Below are positions 24,080 to 34,102 of a DNA stretch of 64,000 nt, in pieces (the first letter of the stretch is position 1; each line of letters begins with the position of its first letter). The notes below the pieces were generated by a model. The model was not told where the DNA came from. It was given only the letters and a program-made list of their open reading frames with translations, and ran no database searches. The stretch is taken from positions 51,633,671-51,697,670 of the forward strand of contig NC_052135.2 in the NCBI RefSeq assembly GCF_016086655.4, in the 5' to 3' direction. The stretch comes from Lepeophtheirus salmonis. Its lineage: Eukaryota > Arthropoda > Copepoda > Siphonostomatoida > Caligidae. Both the position numbers and the translations under genes were made by a program.

Positions 24080-24430
24080 TGGTCCCATATATTCCCTGCT
24101 CTCGGCCTGTAGCTTGTCAAAGCAGAGAGGAGAGCAATCATCTTGACATGCTCTGAACAGATGGTCGTGTCCTCTTCTGTAATAAGCAGAAGGGATTACA
24201 GATCTGGCACTGCCAATTTTGATTTAGATTTCCTAATTTATCCGGGTGCCTTATGCAGATCACCAAGGACTTGTAAGGCTCGTAGCTGGAGCTCCCTTGT
24301 AACGCTCGGAATCACCAGTTTCCGGTTGAGGGCTGTCATGATACCCGCTGCTGTAACTGTTTTCATGTTTTGTGCTGAGTATTGGCTATTGGCTTTCTGA
24401 ACTCAGGAAAAGGTGACACAGACCAGTAAG
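24080..24430. other. Coding-like but unrecognised stretch
   Basis: Less AT-rich than its surroundings, with an 85-codon plus frame (24143-24400) and, on the minus strand, TALNRKLVIPSVTRELQLRA. I cannot assign either to a family. It directly precedes a mariner fragment and is probably repeat-derived. Confidence 0.25.
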
Positions 24431-24439
24431 GTACATTGT

Positions 24440-24900
24440 TAGAGGTGAATGATGTGCCACGCACTGGCAATCATGTTATCTAAAATGTCAATGAAATCAT
24501 CGAAAATATAGAGATAGACCGTCATGCTAGTAGTCTTACCATCACCCAGGAGCTGAACCTAAATCATTCAACCTTTTAAACCATCCGTAGAAGCCTGGAT
24601 ACAAAAGGAAACTCAAATAGGAGTTTTGTTTCATTAAGACAACGCCGGCCCGTACAGATCTTCAATGACGTGCAGAAGCTCCGCGAGCCTGGATGGGAAG
24701 TTCTTATGTATCCACCCAGAGTTGGACCTAGCATCTGATCTTGTCTATGAAAACGAGCTTAGGGTTACAAATTTGGTCTCAATAAAAGCCTGAAAAAATG
24801 ATTTATCCGAGTCTAGCAAAAGATCTAGGGGGTTGGGGGGAAGGTGGAAATTCCGACTGATATCCCATTTTTTCTGAGTTTAACATGAAATAACATTTTT
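24440..24900 (+). mobile_element. Mariner (DD34D-type) element with internal deletion
   Basis: Plus-strand pieces: NVNEIIENIEIDRHASS with TITQELNLNHST (second HTH of mariner), then after a short run the post-catalytic block QKLREPGWEVLMYPP (as QKLRELGWEVL.HPPYSPDLAPSD), and remains of ENELRVTNLVSIKA. The first Asp region is missing, so HTH and C-terminal half are fused by a deletion. Several stops. Confidence 0.65.
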
Positions 24901-25335
24901 GCCTTAAATAAAGGTTAAGCTTTCTTTTTAACTTTTAATCAACTGTGTCCATATTTCCTTTAATGACGGTTTTTAAAGAAAGTAAAATTTATTTATATTG
25001 CTAAAAAAGTGTTTATATTAAATAACATTTTTTTAGAAGCGACATATAAATTGACTCTTTTTCTAGTCAGTACATAAATAATACAATATTTTTCCCTGGT
25101 TGCACATCAGTAAAAAATGTCAAATGTTATCAACATACATAACATTCCATATTGATAAATTATTTCTAAAATGATTGGAACAAGACTTAATTCAGGCTAA
25201 AGGAATTCATTAATAAGCTGTTCTTATTAGAAGAAAGCATACGAAAACGTATAGTTGTTTTAATTCATGCTTGGTGTTGTAAATCGTAAGTCCTTTTGGT
25301 ATGCCAAAACAAGAAACCAAAAATAAATATGGTTA

Positions 25336-25500
25336 ACCTGACAATTTGAGGATAGCAGCTTAGCTGCTGCTGCTATGAAGTTTCATTAAATTTGCTGTGA
25401 GATGAAGGAAAATGCGTATCTAGCAAGTAAATAAAAAGATATTCCTCCGATGGCAGTCATCAATTTCTACTCCGAGTCAAAAACGAGCATAGTCTTATAT
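25336..25500 (+). repeat. CTGACAATTTGA repeat family, partial copy
   Basis: TTAACCTGACAATTTGAGGA, later GAGATGAAGG and TATTCCTCCGATG..TCAATTTCTACTCCGAGTC correspond in order to blocks in the copies at 34934 and 35187. Diverged. The function of the family is unknown. Confidence 0.5.
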
Positions 25501-26030
25501 GTACTGTTCTGTCAGTCCTCATTTATTCGGACCAGTCCAGTCTGACGACTAGTCCCATAAGTCCTTGGGTTGGTCTTCAAGTCCGTCAGTCCCTCTGACT
25601 GTCAGTACTTTAAGGGATTTTTAAAAAAATGAAATAAAGTTAGATTACGTCATCAAGAACTGAAATTTATAAGTTTAACATTCATATTCAGAACTGGGAT
25701 GTCCCGGACTGAGACTATACTGCACGGGGCTGCAGTCTTCAGTCCTAAATAAGGACCGAAAAAAATACTACTTATAACTCCCTTTCAAATTTTCAGCGTA
25801 ATTATCCATCGTTTATGAACAATATCTACAAAACTCCCACGCTAAAGAAATCCCTAAGATTGACAATACTATCTAGAATTGTATAAAGTAGAACCTGCTG
25901 GTATGTAATACAAAAGAGTATCAGGGAGAACAGCAATTTTTTATGATATTCACTGCGATCAGCTATGACAGTAAGAAAATAAACACAAATTCCACTCCGT
26001 TTCTATTACACCGATGTTGATTTTCAGTTC
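25501..26030. other. No gene; GGACCAGTCC-rich patch
   Basis: 25510-25770 has several GACCAGTCC / CAGTCCT / AGTCCGTCAGTCC motifs in both orientations, ending ATAAGGACCGAAAA. It may be an old non-autonomous element. No coding frame. Confidence 0.35.
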
Positions 26031-26887
26031 TACCGGATGGTCCATTGAAATCGCATCACTTACTAATTCAATGATTAATTAAATTTGAGAGATTGAAATA
26101 AATTCCTATTTCGATATAATAAAACATAAATAATTAGTTATAAAACAAAATAAATCTGAGCTCTCTGGCTTACATACAAGTCGAGAAAAAGACACCTGAA
26201 CGGGATCGAAGAATTTCCATTCGTGCACTTCAAGCAGTTGAGCGTCTCCAGAACCATTGTCTATGACATCAGCAAGTCTAAAACGTTGGAAAGGACAGCG
26301 TATCTGCCAATAACGCCTAACTGGACAAGGAGGCGTTAAAGAAAACAGCCCAGGCCTATCCCCTCGAGTCCATGAGGCTCCATGCAAGATATCTTGGGAT
26401 TTCACAACAGACTCTCCAGAGAGCTAATAAAAAGGGGGGATATAATCTTTTGAGGGGGAGATGCCATTTTTAGCATCAGCAATGAAAGAAACCCATCTCC
26501 TACGGTGCAAGACTCTATTGCATGAGCCATTTGACTCTTTTGAACTCTTTTTGACAATTTTGGCTCCCTACACTGACTACACATCTTGGGTGCATATCAT
26601 GGGAAAGGACTGAAATATCCGTCATCCAAACATCAAGCCTCTCAAAGCTACAGTCAGTGAGGACTGGGACACTATGACAGAGTACTACATCTGCAACGAG
26701 TGCCAGGCCTTCTGCCGCCGCCTTGAAGCTATAATTGCCTTAAAGGACACATTTATGATTAAGAGAGCTCAGACACAAATCTATTTATCGTACTCATTTT
26801 GTTGAAATTATATGGTACGTTAATACAATAATATGTCGTTGAAGTTTAAACTTCGAAGTGTTCAGATCTTAATGGACCACTCGGTAC
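26031..26887 (+). mobile_element. Mariner-like element, family 1 copy B (both ends present)
   Basis: Both ends are clear: TACCGGATGGTCCATTGAAA at the left and TTAATGGACCACTCGGTA at the right. Coding traces run on the plus strand: FPFVHFKQLSVSRTIVYDIS near 26210, then HNRLSRE near 26400, and the C-terminus near 26680-26760 (MTEYYICNECQAFCRRLEA). Many stops. At 857 bp it is shorter than a full mariner (about 1.3 kb), so the family here is internally deleted. Confidence 0.82.
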
Positions 26888-27075
26888 TCTGAGTCCCACA
26901 AGGACTTACACGTGTAGCTCTGCAACAAATCTTCTTTGTTACTATTTTTCTTTTATTGGCAGACGCAATAGTGACTACTTTATATTCAGATGTTATTGTC
27001 TTCGATAACGATAGAATAATGATATCAGCTTTGAAAAGTAAAAAAACACTCTATAAATTACCAATTAGGTCATAT
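26888..27075 (+). repeat. CTGACAATTTGA repeat family, 3' part
   Basis: CTGAGTCCCACAAGGACTTA, AGCTCTGCAACAAATCTTC, then AATGATATCAGCTTTGAAAA and TATAAATTACCAATTAGG match, in order, the second half of the copy at 35187-35730. The copy is cut at its left by the right end of the mariner element at 26887. Confidence 0.5.
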
Positions 27076-27237
27076 TTTATACAACTCTAACCCTATCCAT
27101 GCGGTTTCTTTTGGACACTTTTTTGAAAGGGGAGAAAGGGGAATAAGAGCGGTTGCGTGCTCTTTCTTTTCACGTTTCGGAAAGAGAGAGGAAATGAGGG
27201 GAGGGAGAATGAGGGAAAAGAAGAAAAAGAACGCGTT

Positions 27238-27299
27238 CATAAATATTCCCCCTCCCTAATTCACGTCTATTTAAATTCAGTGAGACAATCCATTTCTCA
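27238..27299 (+). promoter_or_regulatory. Candidate core promoter of the NPF gene
   Basis: CATAAATATT at about 27237-27246 and TCTATTTAAAT at 27266-27276 are TATA-like, and TTCAGTGAG at 27276-27284 resembles an arthropod initiator. They lie 40-90 bp before the start codon, after a purine-rich, GC-richer tract. Which pair is used cannot be told from sequence. Confidence 0.3.
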
Positions 27300-27326
27300 A
27301 CAGACACTCTCTCACCTTCAAAGAAT

Positions 27327-27514
27327 ATGAACAAAATGAGAAACCTTGGACTTTTATGCCTCGTCTCCTTGATGATCATTGTATTGATTGAGGCACGTGG
27401 ACTGGGAAGTGGAAAACAAGATGAGGGAGTCATCATGTCCCCGCCAGAGTTTGACCAAGCTATGAAATACCTTTTTAATTTTGATCGATATTATGCGGAC
27501 GTGGGATATCCAAG
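27327..27514 (+). CDS. NPF: NPF exon 1: signal peptide and main NPF helix
   Basis: The ATG at 27327 (a second in-frame ATG is 9 bases later) begins a signal peptide with hydrophobic core LGLLCLVSLMIIVLI, likely cleaved near IEA/RG. The rest is a GSGKQDEG spacer and the amphipathic NPF segment ending RYYADVGYPR. The exon is 188 nt and ends in phase 2 (YPR codon split AG|G) at a consensus donor AAG|GTAAGT. There is no amidation signal here, so another exon is required. Confidence 0.85.
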
Positions 27515-30500
27515 GTAAGTTCCTCATTTAATATTCCATGTTCTTCGTACTTGGACGACTTGAGATGAAATAATTAGGGTTTAAACTATGTATGAAAATG
27601 GGAATTTATTCGTAGGGAGAGACGAGAAGGCGTTGCATCCGCTCTTAAAAAGCTCTCACAGATTAGACATCATTATTCTGATGCTGGAAGACCTAGGTAA
27701 GTGGGATGTAGAGATATGTTGAACAGGAAGCACATATGTACAAGTAATAGAAAGTAGAATCTTCACATCCCTGTATATAGAGTATCATTAGACATTTCAT
27801 TCACGCAATTTTGCAACCCCGTCCTTGATGGAGGATTTATTAAGTATATTAGAGATTATATGTGTATTTTATTGTGTATATAGTGTAGAAAATTAGATTT
27901 CTTTTTCTTTTCTTTTTTTAATATAAAATAAAAACCTTCTCGACTCCCAATTGTATTTACCTTTGAACGAGTAAAACTAATTGGGAAGAAATAGTTGTTG
28001 TTTTTATTTAGTAGTTAGTTTATGCGTATGTAACAATTTCTGTTTTTACCTTCACTTAAACCCCGGATAGATATGAATTACCATTTAATCCACGAGAAGA
28101 AAAGAGACAAGAGGGAGAAAAAAACCGATAGGTCGATTTTTAGCACTCCAACGTCTAGATAACCGTCTATCACATATGTCAAGACCTAGGTAAACTTACA
28201 TTATCACCAGACGCTCTATGTGTGAATATGTTCCATCCTTAACTAATCGTACCGTGGAAGCCTTAAAAAAATCTGTTAACTTACATTCTCATGTTGAAAC
28301 GTTTTTAAATTGCATGTGTATTTACACCCTATATAAATTTCTTGTCATAATCCATTGATGGGTAAGTTGATGTTATGTCCTAAGGGAAAGTTTATTTTTG
28401 TTGGTAAAATACGTTGGAAGAAATAAGTATTTGATCCATGTCGATTTTCTAAGTGTTCCCAATGATCATAAAAATTATATGGGATTGAGGTATGGAGATT
28501 GTCTAGACCAGTCTATAACCTTAATGTGCTTCTTCTTGAGCCACTCCCGGTGGTTGTACGTGTGGGATTGTCGTAATGGAAGTGGAAAAATAATCGGAAA
28601 ATGGATCCCTTCGATCCAGTGAAGTTGTTTTTTCTCCTAAGCAGAGAAACACCACCATGCTTGACGCTGGGGATGATGTTTTGTTATTATACTTCTTGTT
28701 TTCCCTACTCCAAACACATTTTCTGTTGTTATCATAATACAAAATCGGCAATTGATCAATTATTTATTTTCTTTACTGTGTATATATGTATGTATGCAAT
28801 ATTGTTGGGTTCGGTGTAAGACAGTTATAATTTAAACTAATTATGTCCAACTTTGGAAGGGACCAATATTATAGTAAAATTCGGTCTACAAAATAAATTG
28901 ATCTTGATCCAGTCTCACGTCATTAAAAACGAAAAAAAAAAGGGAGAGCGATTAATTTTTTTTTTTTTTTGAAGGAGGAAAAAAATAAAATTTTTAGAAA
29001 AGGAAATTTCTATCAAAGATTTCGAAAATTAACTTTTAATATGGCATATGCTTTTTCATAAAGATTTTTTTTTTTTTTTTTTCATAGCTGACCTTAGATA
29101 TTTAAGTCAATATGATTTTGAAAACTTTGAGATTGATAATGACTAATCATATTATTATTCATATAACCATAGTAAATAATATATTTTTTTAAATCAGAGG
29201 CGCTTTAAGGCGGTTAAACTCTAATTGAGAGTAGAGAAGTGAGGGTATTTTACAAAAGAGATTTCAGAATATCAACTTACATAAATGAATTCAGTGAGAA
29301 AATTCGTAAATTTGTTGTTCATGAGAAGCAAAATTTTATTTTTTTGACTTTCTACAATGAACTAATAAGTAAAATATGCCTTGTCAGATCAAACATTAGC
29401 ATATAGCCACAATGTAATTATTATTATTTTATTTTTTTTACACACTGTTCAAGATCAGTTAAATATTGATATATAAATACAGGCTTGAAATAGCAATAGA
29501 GTATATGAGCAGAACTTATGTATATATTTTTTGTTCGGATGTTCCAAGAAACGCTCTAAACATATATTGAATGTGTATTCTTTTCTTTTCTTTTTTTGGA
29601 CCAACAAGGGTAGAAAGTTATAAAATGAAAAAGGGAATGGAACTAAAGGAATTGTATAATAAATGTCATCAGAAGTTAAACTATTTTTGAATGAGGTTGA
29701 TCTATTTACTTTATGTCATTAGAATAATAACTAATAAATAAAGTTTTTTAATTACTTAAGACATTCATTATATTATTGTTTTAAATCAATTACTTCTTTC
29801 ATTTCTTAATTATTCAACTAATAGAAAAGACAGCCTTAAGGTGATCAAAAAAAAGGAAGAAGAAAATAGTGCACTGTCCATCTATAGAGTATTCCTTTGA
29901 TATACCCTGTACATTTTAAGGTTAAATATAGGTATATACAGTTCAAATTGTTTTACCCACTTTTATTTTAACTCTTAAGATAAAAAAATCAACTCTTCAG
30001 AAAGATAATTTTCGGAGTATTTATGTGTGAACCTTTGCTTATTTATGTATCTTACTTGTTATAAGTGTTATATACGTTGATTGATTGAAATTTTGTTCAA
30101 CCCTTGGTAAGGAGTGAAGACTATCAGCAGTGGTGGTACATTACCTGCAGAGTGCCATGACAATTTTATGTCCTATCTGTATTTTTGTTATTTTTAATTT
30201 TTTGTTTAAATAGTCTCAATCAAATGTTTAATTTATGTTATTTTTCGCGGAGCCCTTGACGATGCACTGCAGAGAACAAAGACTCTGAGGATCTCCGGAT
30301 GGAAATCCCTGACTTAGTAGTTGGGGATAATTTCCTATCTTTTTAAGGTGGAAAAGTTGAGTACAAATATATACCTTCAGATGTTGATCTTTTAGATGTT
30401 AGAATTCCTCTCATTACAGAAAGAAATGGAAAAATATTATTATATATTATTGTAATCATGATTGACACTTCTTTTTATTTCAATATAACATTTTTATTCA

Positions 30501-30928
30501 AAGAAAATCCTAGTATTTATTATTGTAGCTTATATAATCTTCGTTCATAATGAATCTTTCACTTTTTTTTTCTTCGAAACTCTTTGCTTTGACATCAAAG
30601 GGAAAACCTTTTATATTGCGAATTAAAAAAGACCTGAAGCATGTCAGTGTAATCTTGAAATACCTACATAGCTACAACTTAAAATCATTATTAATTAGAA
30701 ACTTCACTTTTCAGATTCGGAAAGCGAGGGGTGATGGGTATTTGGAGCCCTACTACAATGTAAGTAAATGAATTACTATAGTTTCTTTGGTCAATGGAAG
30801 ATGGAGTAATTTGAATAAAGAACGCTTAAAATCCCTAAAATTCCATTGGCTCTTAGAAAATATATATTTGTAAAAATAATATGTGATATTTTTTTCTATT
30901 TTATAGATTGGATCCGTCTGAATCATAA
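27327..30928 (+). CDS. NPF: Neuropeptide F (NPF) precursor gene, multi-exon
   Basis: The gene encodes a secreted precursor of an amidated NPF, a family that acts on G-protein-coupled NPF receptors and in arthropods affects feeding and reproduction (family knowledge). Read from sequence: exon 1 27327-27514, optional exon 27616-27696, damaged exon 28071-28189, amidation exon 30715-30759, last exon 30907-30928, poly(A) signal 30953. Joining exons 1, 4 and 5 gives about 84 residues: signal peptide, spacer, a peptide with FDQAMKYLFNFDRYYADVG then YPRF, the GKR amidation/cleavage site, and a short tail. Including exon 2 adds 27 residues. All joins keep frame. The intron falls inside the Arg codon just before the terminal Phe, the position I recall as conserved in NPF/NPY genes. 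Penaeid shrimp have a comparable long NPF form made by inserting an exon (memory). Confidence 0.85.
27616..27696 (+). CDS. NPF: NPF exon 2: in-frame insert with a second NPF-like segment
   Basis: The acceptor TTCGTAG precedes 27616 and the donor CCTAG|GTAAGT follows 27696. The exon is exactly 81 nt with phase 2 at both ends, so it can be kept or skipped without changing frame. It reads ERREGVAS then ALKKLSQIRHHYSDAGRPR. This repeats the NPF pattern (AL..L..I...YS..GRPR) and ends in the same split Arg codon as exon 1. It could therefore also be joined to the FGKR exon. Inferred to be an alternative cassette like the long shrimp NPF insert. Confidence 0.75.
28071..28189 (+). pseudogene. Putative third NPF-type exon with one-base frame break
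   Basis: A pyrimidine tract and GGATAG acceptor precede 28071. The last codons before a GTAAAC donor at 28190 read LQRLDNRLSHMSRPR, with the same phase-2 split Arg as exons 1 and 2. From the acceptor, however, the frame RYELPFNPREEKRQEGEKNR runs into TAG at 28129-28131. The exon is 119 nt, one short of a multiple of three, and a seven-A run lies at 28118-28124. It is a decayed exon, an assembly or sequencing slip in the A run, or chance. No FGKR follows the first frame, so it would not give an amidated peptide as written. Confidence 0.45.
28190..30714. other. Large NPF intron
   Basis: AT-rich intronic sequence. An old repeat piece at about 30110-30330 (AGTGAAGACTATCAGCAGTG, GCGGAGCCCTTGACGATGCA, TCTCCGGATGGAAATCCCTG) is GC-richer than its surroundings. 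Open frames at 28398-28819 on both strands show no motif and are not called. No other exon of the NPF pattern was seen. Confidence 0.5.
30715..30759 (+). CDS. NPF: NPF amidation exon (F-G-K-R)
   Basis: The acceptor CACTTTTCAG precedes 30715. The first base completes the split Arg codon, then TTC GGA AAG CGA gives Phe-Gly-Lys-Arg: the C-terminal Phe, the glycine amide donor and the dibasic cleavage site of an RPRF-amide peptide. GVMGIWSPTT follows. I end the exon at 30759 because GTAAGT follows immediately and a good acceptor lies at 30905-30906. If unspliced, the frame reads ATG TAA and stops at 30763. The 60-plus-codon open frame starting at 30550 is a different frame and is a shadow. Confidence 0.8.
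30907..30928 (+). CDS. NPF: NPF last coding exon
   Basis: The acceptor TTTTTTCTATTTTATAG precedes 30907. With AT from the previous exon it reads ATA then LDPSES and TAA at 30926-30928. A poly(A) signal lies 25 bases after the stop. The alternative is that transcription simply stops using the TAA at 30763; the strong donor and acceptor make the spliced form more likely. Confidence 0.6.
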
Positions 30929-30952
30929 CACCACGAATTGTTGATTTTTATA

Positions 30953-30958
30953 AATAAA
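30953..30958 (+). terminator. Poly(A) signal of the NPF gene
   Basis: AATAAA 25 bases after the inferred NPF stop codon, in the expected place for 3' end formation. AATAAA-like strings are frequent in AT-rich DNA, so the support comes from position. Confidence 0.5.
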
Positions 30959-32525
30959 ATTATTGTTTCACATATATTTATAGAAATAATATACTTATGA
31001 ATATAAGATTTTAAAAACATCCAATTTTTTAAATTAACTATTTTCATCATTTGAATCACTAATAAATTGTCAATTTGTATTTATTTTGGTTAATTTTCTG
31101 GTTTAAAGGTTCTGGTCTAACAATATTTAATACAATTTCCCGCTTATTTCTTTGTTCTGCTCATTTTTTTTTACTCATTTATATTAAGAACTTTATATAA
31201 TATTTGATTATATTTTTGTTTCGTCATTGTTAATGTGAATTAGTATTTCTTTCTGCAACTACTTTGAACATTGAAATAAATACTATATATATATTTTAAT
31301 TATTGCCTCATTTGCTGGATAATACATTATTGGTAAAAAAAAAGAAGATTAGAGTCGCTGCCATGTTGTTGTTACAGAGTGTGTATGGAATAATGTACCT
31401 ATATTTAATAAAAGCAATACAGCAATATCTGCAAGATGGTACTCAAGTACTAACTTATAGTATTAAACAATATTTAACGCAAAAGGATGCTATTATCTAC
31501 GGCTATTTTTGATTGAAACATTTTGATTGACTAAAGTTCTGAAAATAATTGATTCTATAAAAAGAAAAAAAATGGAATGACTTTCAGATCAAAGTCAAGT
31601 TGCAAGTCATTGATTTTGTGATCAAGTCGAGTTGCAAGTAGTCAAAGCTTCTACTAATAACACCTCAACAAATTATCAATGTTACTCTTTGTCCTTCATG
31701 AGCACTCATCGTTACTTGTATTTAAATATACTCTCCTCAAAAATGGAAGGATACACATAACAGATTTGGAAATTTAAAAAACTTTTTTCAAATCCCATCT
31801 TTCAATCAATTTTTCCCGAATAAGGACAAATTTTACAACTCTATGACTCATAACTCAACAGACTTTACATCCAGGTTCTGTAGACATGGGTATTACAGAA
31901 TGTACAATAACTTTAAAATAAGTCATTTAATCCTATTGATGAATTGCTATAACGATGAAATTTGGAGATTCATCATTTATTATATTTAATTAAGGGCATT
32001 TTATAACTCCTAAAGTTTTTTTGGTTGCAAATTCTACAGATATTAATTAAATACAAGGTCTTCAATCCTCTTCTTCTTGCACTCAGTTTGCAACTTTGAA
32101 TCATTTATTATCACTATATAATGAGGGGAATAGGACACCTACACCAAGATATTCGCAGAGGTAGATTGGAGAGGCTGTAGCCCCTTCCCCTAAAAAAATA
32201 TATTTTTTTTTCTTTTTTTAAATTAAAACTTTAAACTTAATTTTTGTGAGCAGTTGTAAATTTATATTTTTAATTTTCTTAGGCAAAAAAATTAATTTTT
32301 GGATTAATTTTTAAATAATTCCAAACCCCCCTCCCAATAAATAAAACGCCTGTCTTCCCCTCCCCCTGGTGACAACTTTTAAGATATTTTTCCGCCAAAC
32401 TATTTACCCCATCCTTTTTTATCGTTATTATTGAGAACTTCAGCCAGAAAACAATAGAGGGCTGTTATTAGAAACGGTTGTTGGACAATCATACTTTTGA
32501 GAGTCCGAATCAGAAAGTAATTAGA
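30959..32525. other. No gene seen
   Basis: 31595-31650 has a short tandem AAGTCAAGTTGCAAGTC-like repeat, followed by CCTCAACAAATTATCAATG, which resembles the 3' part of the repeat at 35187. The frame at 31303-31512 has no motif. Confidence 0.45.
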
Positions 32526-32890
32526 CAGGGGCGTCCGTATAATTGTATTTTAGTGGTGGATTCAGGAAAATTAAATTTTTTGGAAAAAAATTGAAAAATC
32601 TGGCGCTTTTTATAGAAAGTTATAATTTCTGGAAAAAAAATGTCAAAAAAAATTTTTTTTTTTTTTTTTTTTTAAATAATTTACAAAATTAAATTTTACG
32701 GGAAAAAAATTGTAAAAATACATTCTCATTCTTAGAAAATAATTATTTTGGAAAATAAGTTTCAAACATTAAATTTCAAATATTTAATTTATTGCTCTGC
32801 TGAATAATTTGCCCGAATGTCGAAAAAAGTTTTTATTAAAAAGAAAAAAAATCCTTAAATTGGATATCTACGTCCCCTTCAACCACCCTC
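32526..32890. repeat. MITE-like element with CAGGGGCGTCC end, copy 1
   Basis: It starts CAGGGGCGTCCGTATAATT. The interior has repeated AATTTTTTGGAAAAAAATTG-like motifs, and a CTACGTCCCCTTC segment near 32868 may be the opposite end. The start matches the element at 33868. Non-coding. Confidence 0.5.
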
Positions 32891-33867
32891 TAGTGAAGCC
32901 TCTGTTAGGAGATGCAAAATAGGGATGATTTAGTTACTTTCTAACAGTTCTCTTTATCGGCAAAAATGATCCATAAACATTTTCATACATATAAAAGCAA
33001 AATCTTTCGACTCTGGGTCTGAGGGACTCCTTTCGCTAGATAGATTAAAATATATAAAAGGACTTCATTCTAAAAATACATAGTGAGCATCAAAAGCCAA
33101 GGTTTAGGAAGCAAAGTGTGCTAAATTACTTCCCTTCACTACCTCTTTACAGGTTATTTATCAAAAGTATATAAGTTATCTTTACTTGTATCTTTGGGTA
33201 TATCTCAGGATGGCTAACACTCTGCATGTAAAATTTGCTTTTATGGAGACATGCTCACATAGATTATAAAAATATATAATTTAAATAAATTGCAGTGATA
33301 AGTGATGACGTCAAGAGAAGCCTAATACATCACTAATATGTACTTAGAGTTGGGAATTTCTGAGAGGGCAAGGAAAAGATAGGAGGGAGACAAATGGTAT
33401 TGCTAAAAAAGATCCATGTGAACTTCAACTGCCTGTCATATGACTTTGGGTGTGTGTGTGGGGGGGGTTATGAGAAATTGTATTTCTGCCATAAAGAGAA
33501 AAACCTTCAACATTTATTGTAGTGCAGGACGCAGGACAAGTATATGTAAACATATATTGTATTATGTATTTAAAGAAAATTACAACAAAATTAGCCCGAA
33601 AATCAATACTCAGCAACGATTTATTAAATAGTTGGAAGAAAAAGAGCACATGTACCAATAGTTTTCCCTTCTCTAATCTTAAAACTGTTATTTTCTTCTT
33701 GTTTTGTCTGGATTCAATTAATACCTACGTTTGTAGGAGTGAATGTGTAAAAAAACGGGGAGGATAATTATCTATGAATAAAAGGATATTAGTACAAGCG
33801 CAGGAGTCCTAGAACCATAATGAGTTACATAAAATAGATATTTAATCAATTATTAAGTATGACATCT
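32891..33867. other. No gene seen
   Basis: Overlapping open frames on both strands at 33425-33767 include a GTGTGTGTGTGGGGGGG run and have no recognisable protein features. Confidence 0.45.
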
Positions 33868-34102
33868 CAGGGGCGTCCTCAGGGGGGGGGTGCTGGAGGG
33901 ACTGTACCCCAAAGAAGATGTTTGGACTAAAAATTTGTTTTCGTCTGCAATATAAAAATTTTATGAGAAAATTGGGGCTAAATTTTTTTTAATGGTTGTT
34001 CTTTCTTACAAATAGGTCAATTGACCCAATTATGCAGCAGGGCTATTAAAATCAAGCCCCTCTCCACATAAATATATATATATAATCCTGAAAACGCCCC
34101 TA
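33868..34102. repeat. MITE-like element with CAGGGGCGTCC end, copy 2
   Basis: The left end CAGGGGCGTCCTCAGG and right end CCTGAAAACGCCCCTA form an imperfect terminal inverted repeat around about 200 bp. It is non-coding, with a G9 run just inside the left end. I remember ends like this as common in arthropod repeats (not checked). Confidence 0.6.

Noticed and set aside
28398..28819. Three overlapping open frames in the NPF intron
   Set aside because: No family motif, no agreement between strand and splice sites, and no RPR-type ending.
29899..29915. ATACCCTGTACATTTT as a lone family 2 terminal repeat
   Set aside because: Only the CCCTGTA core matches, and no partner end or transposase sequence is nearby.
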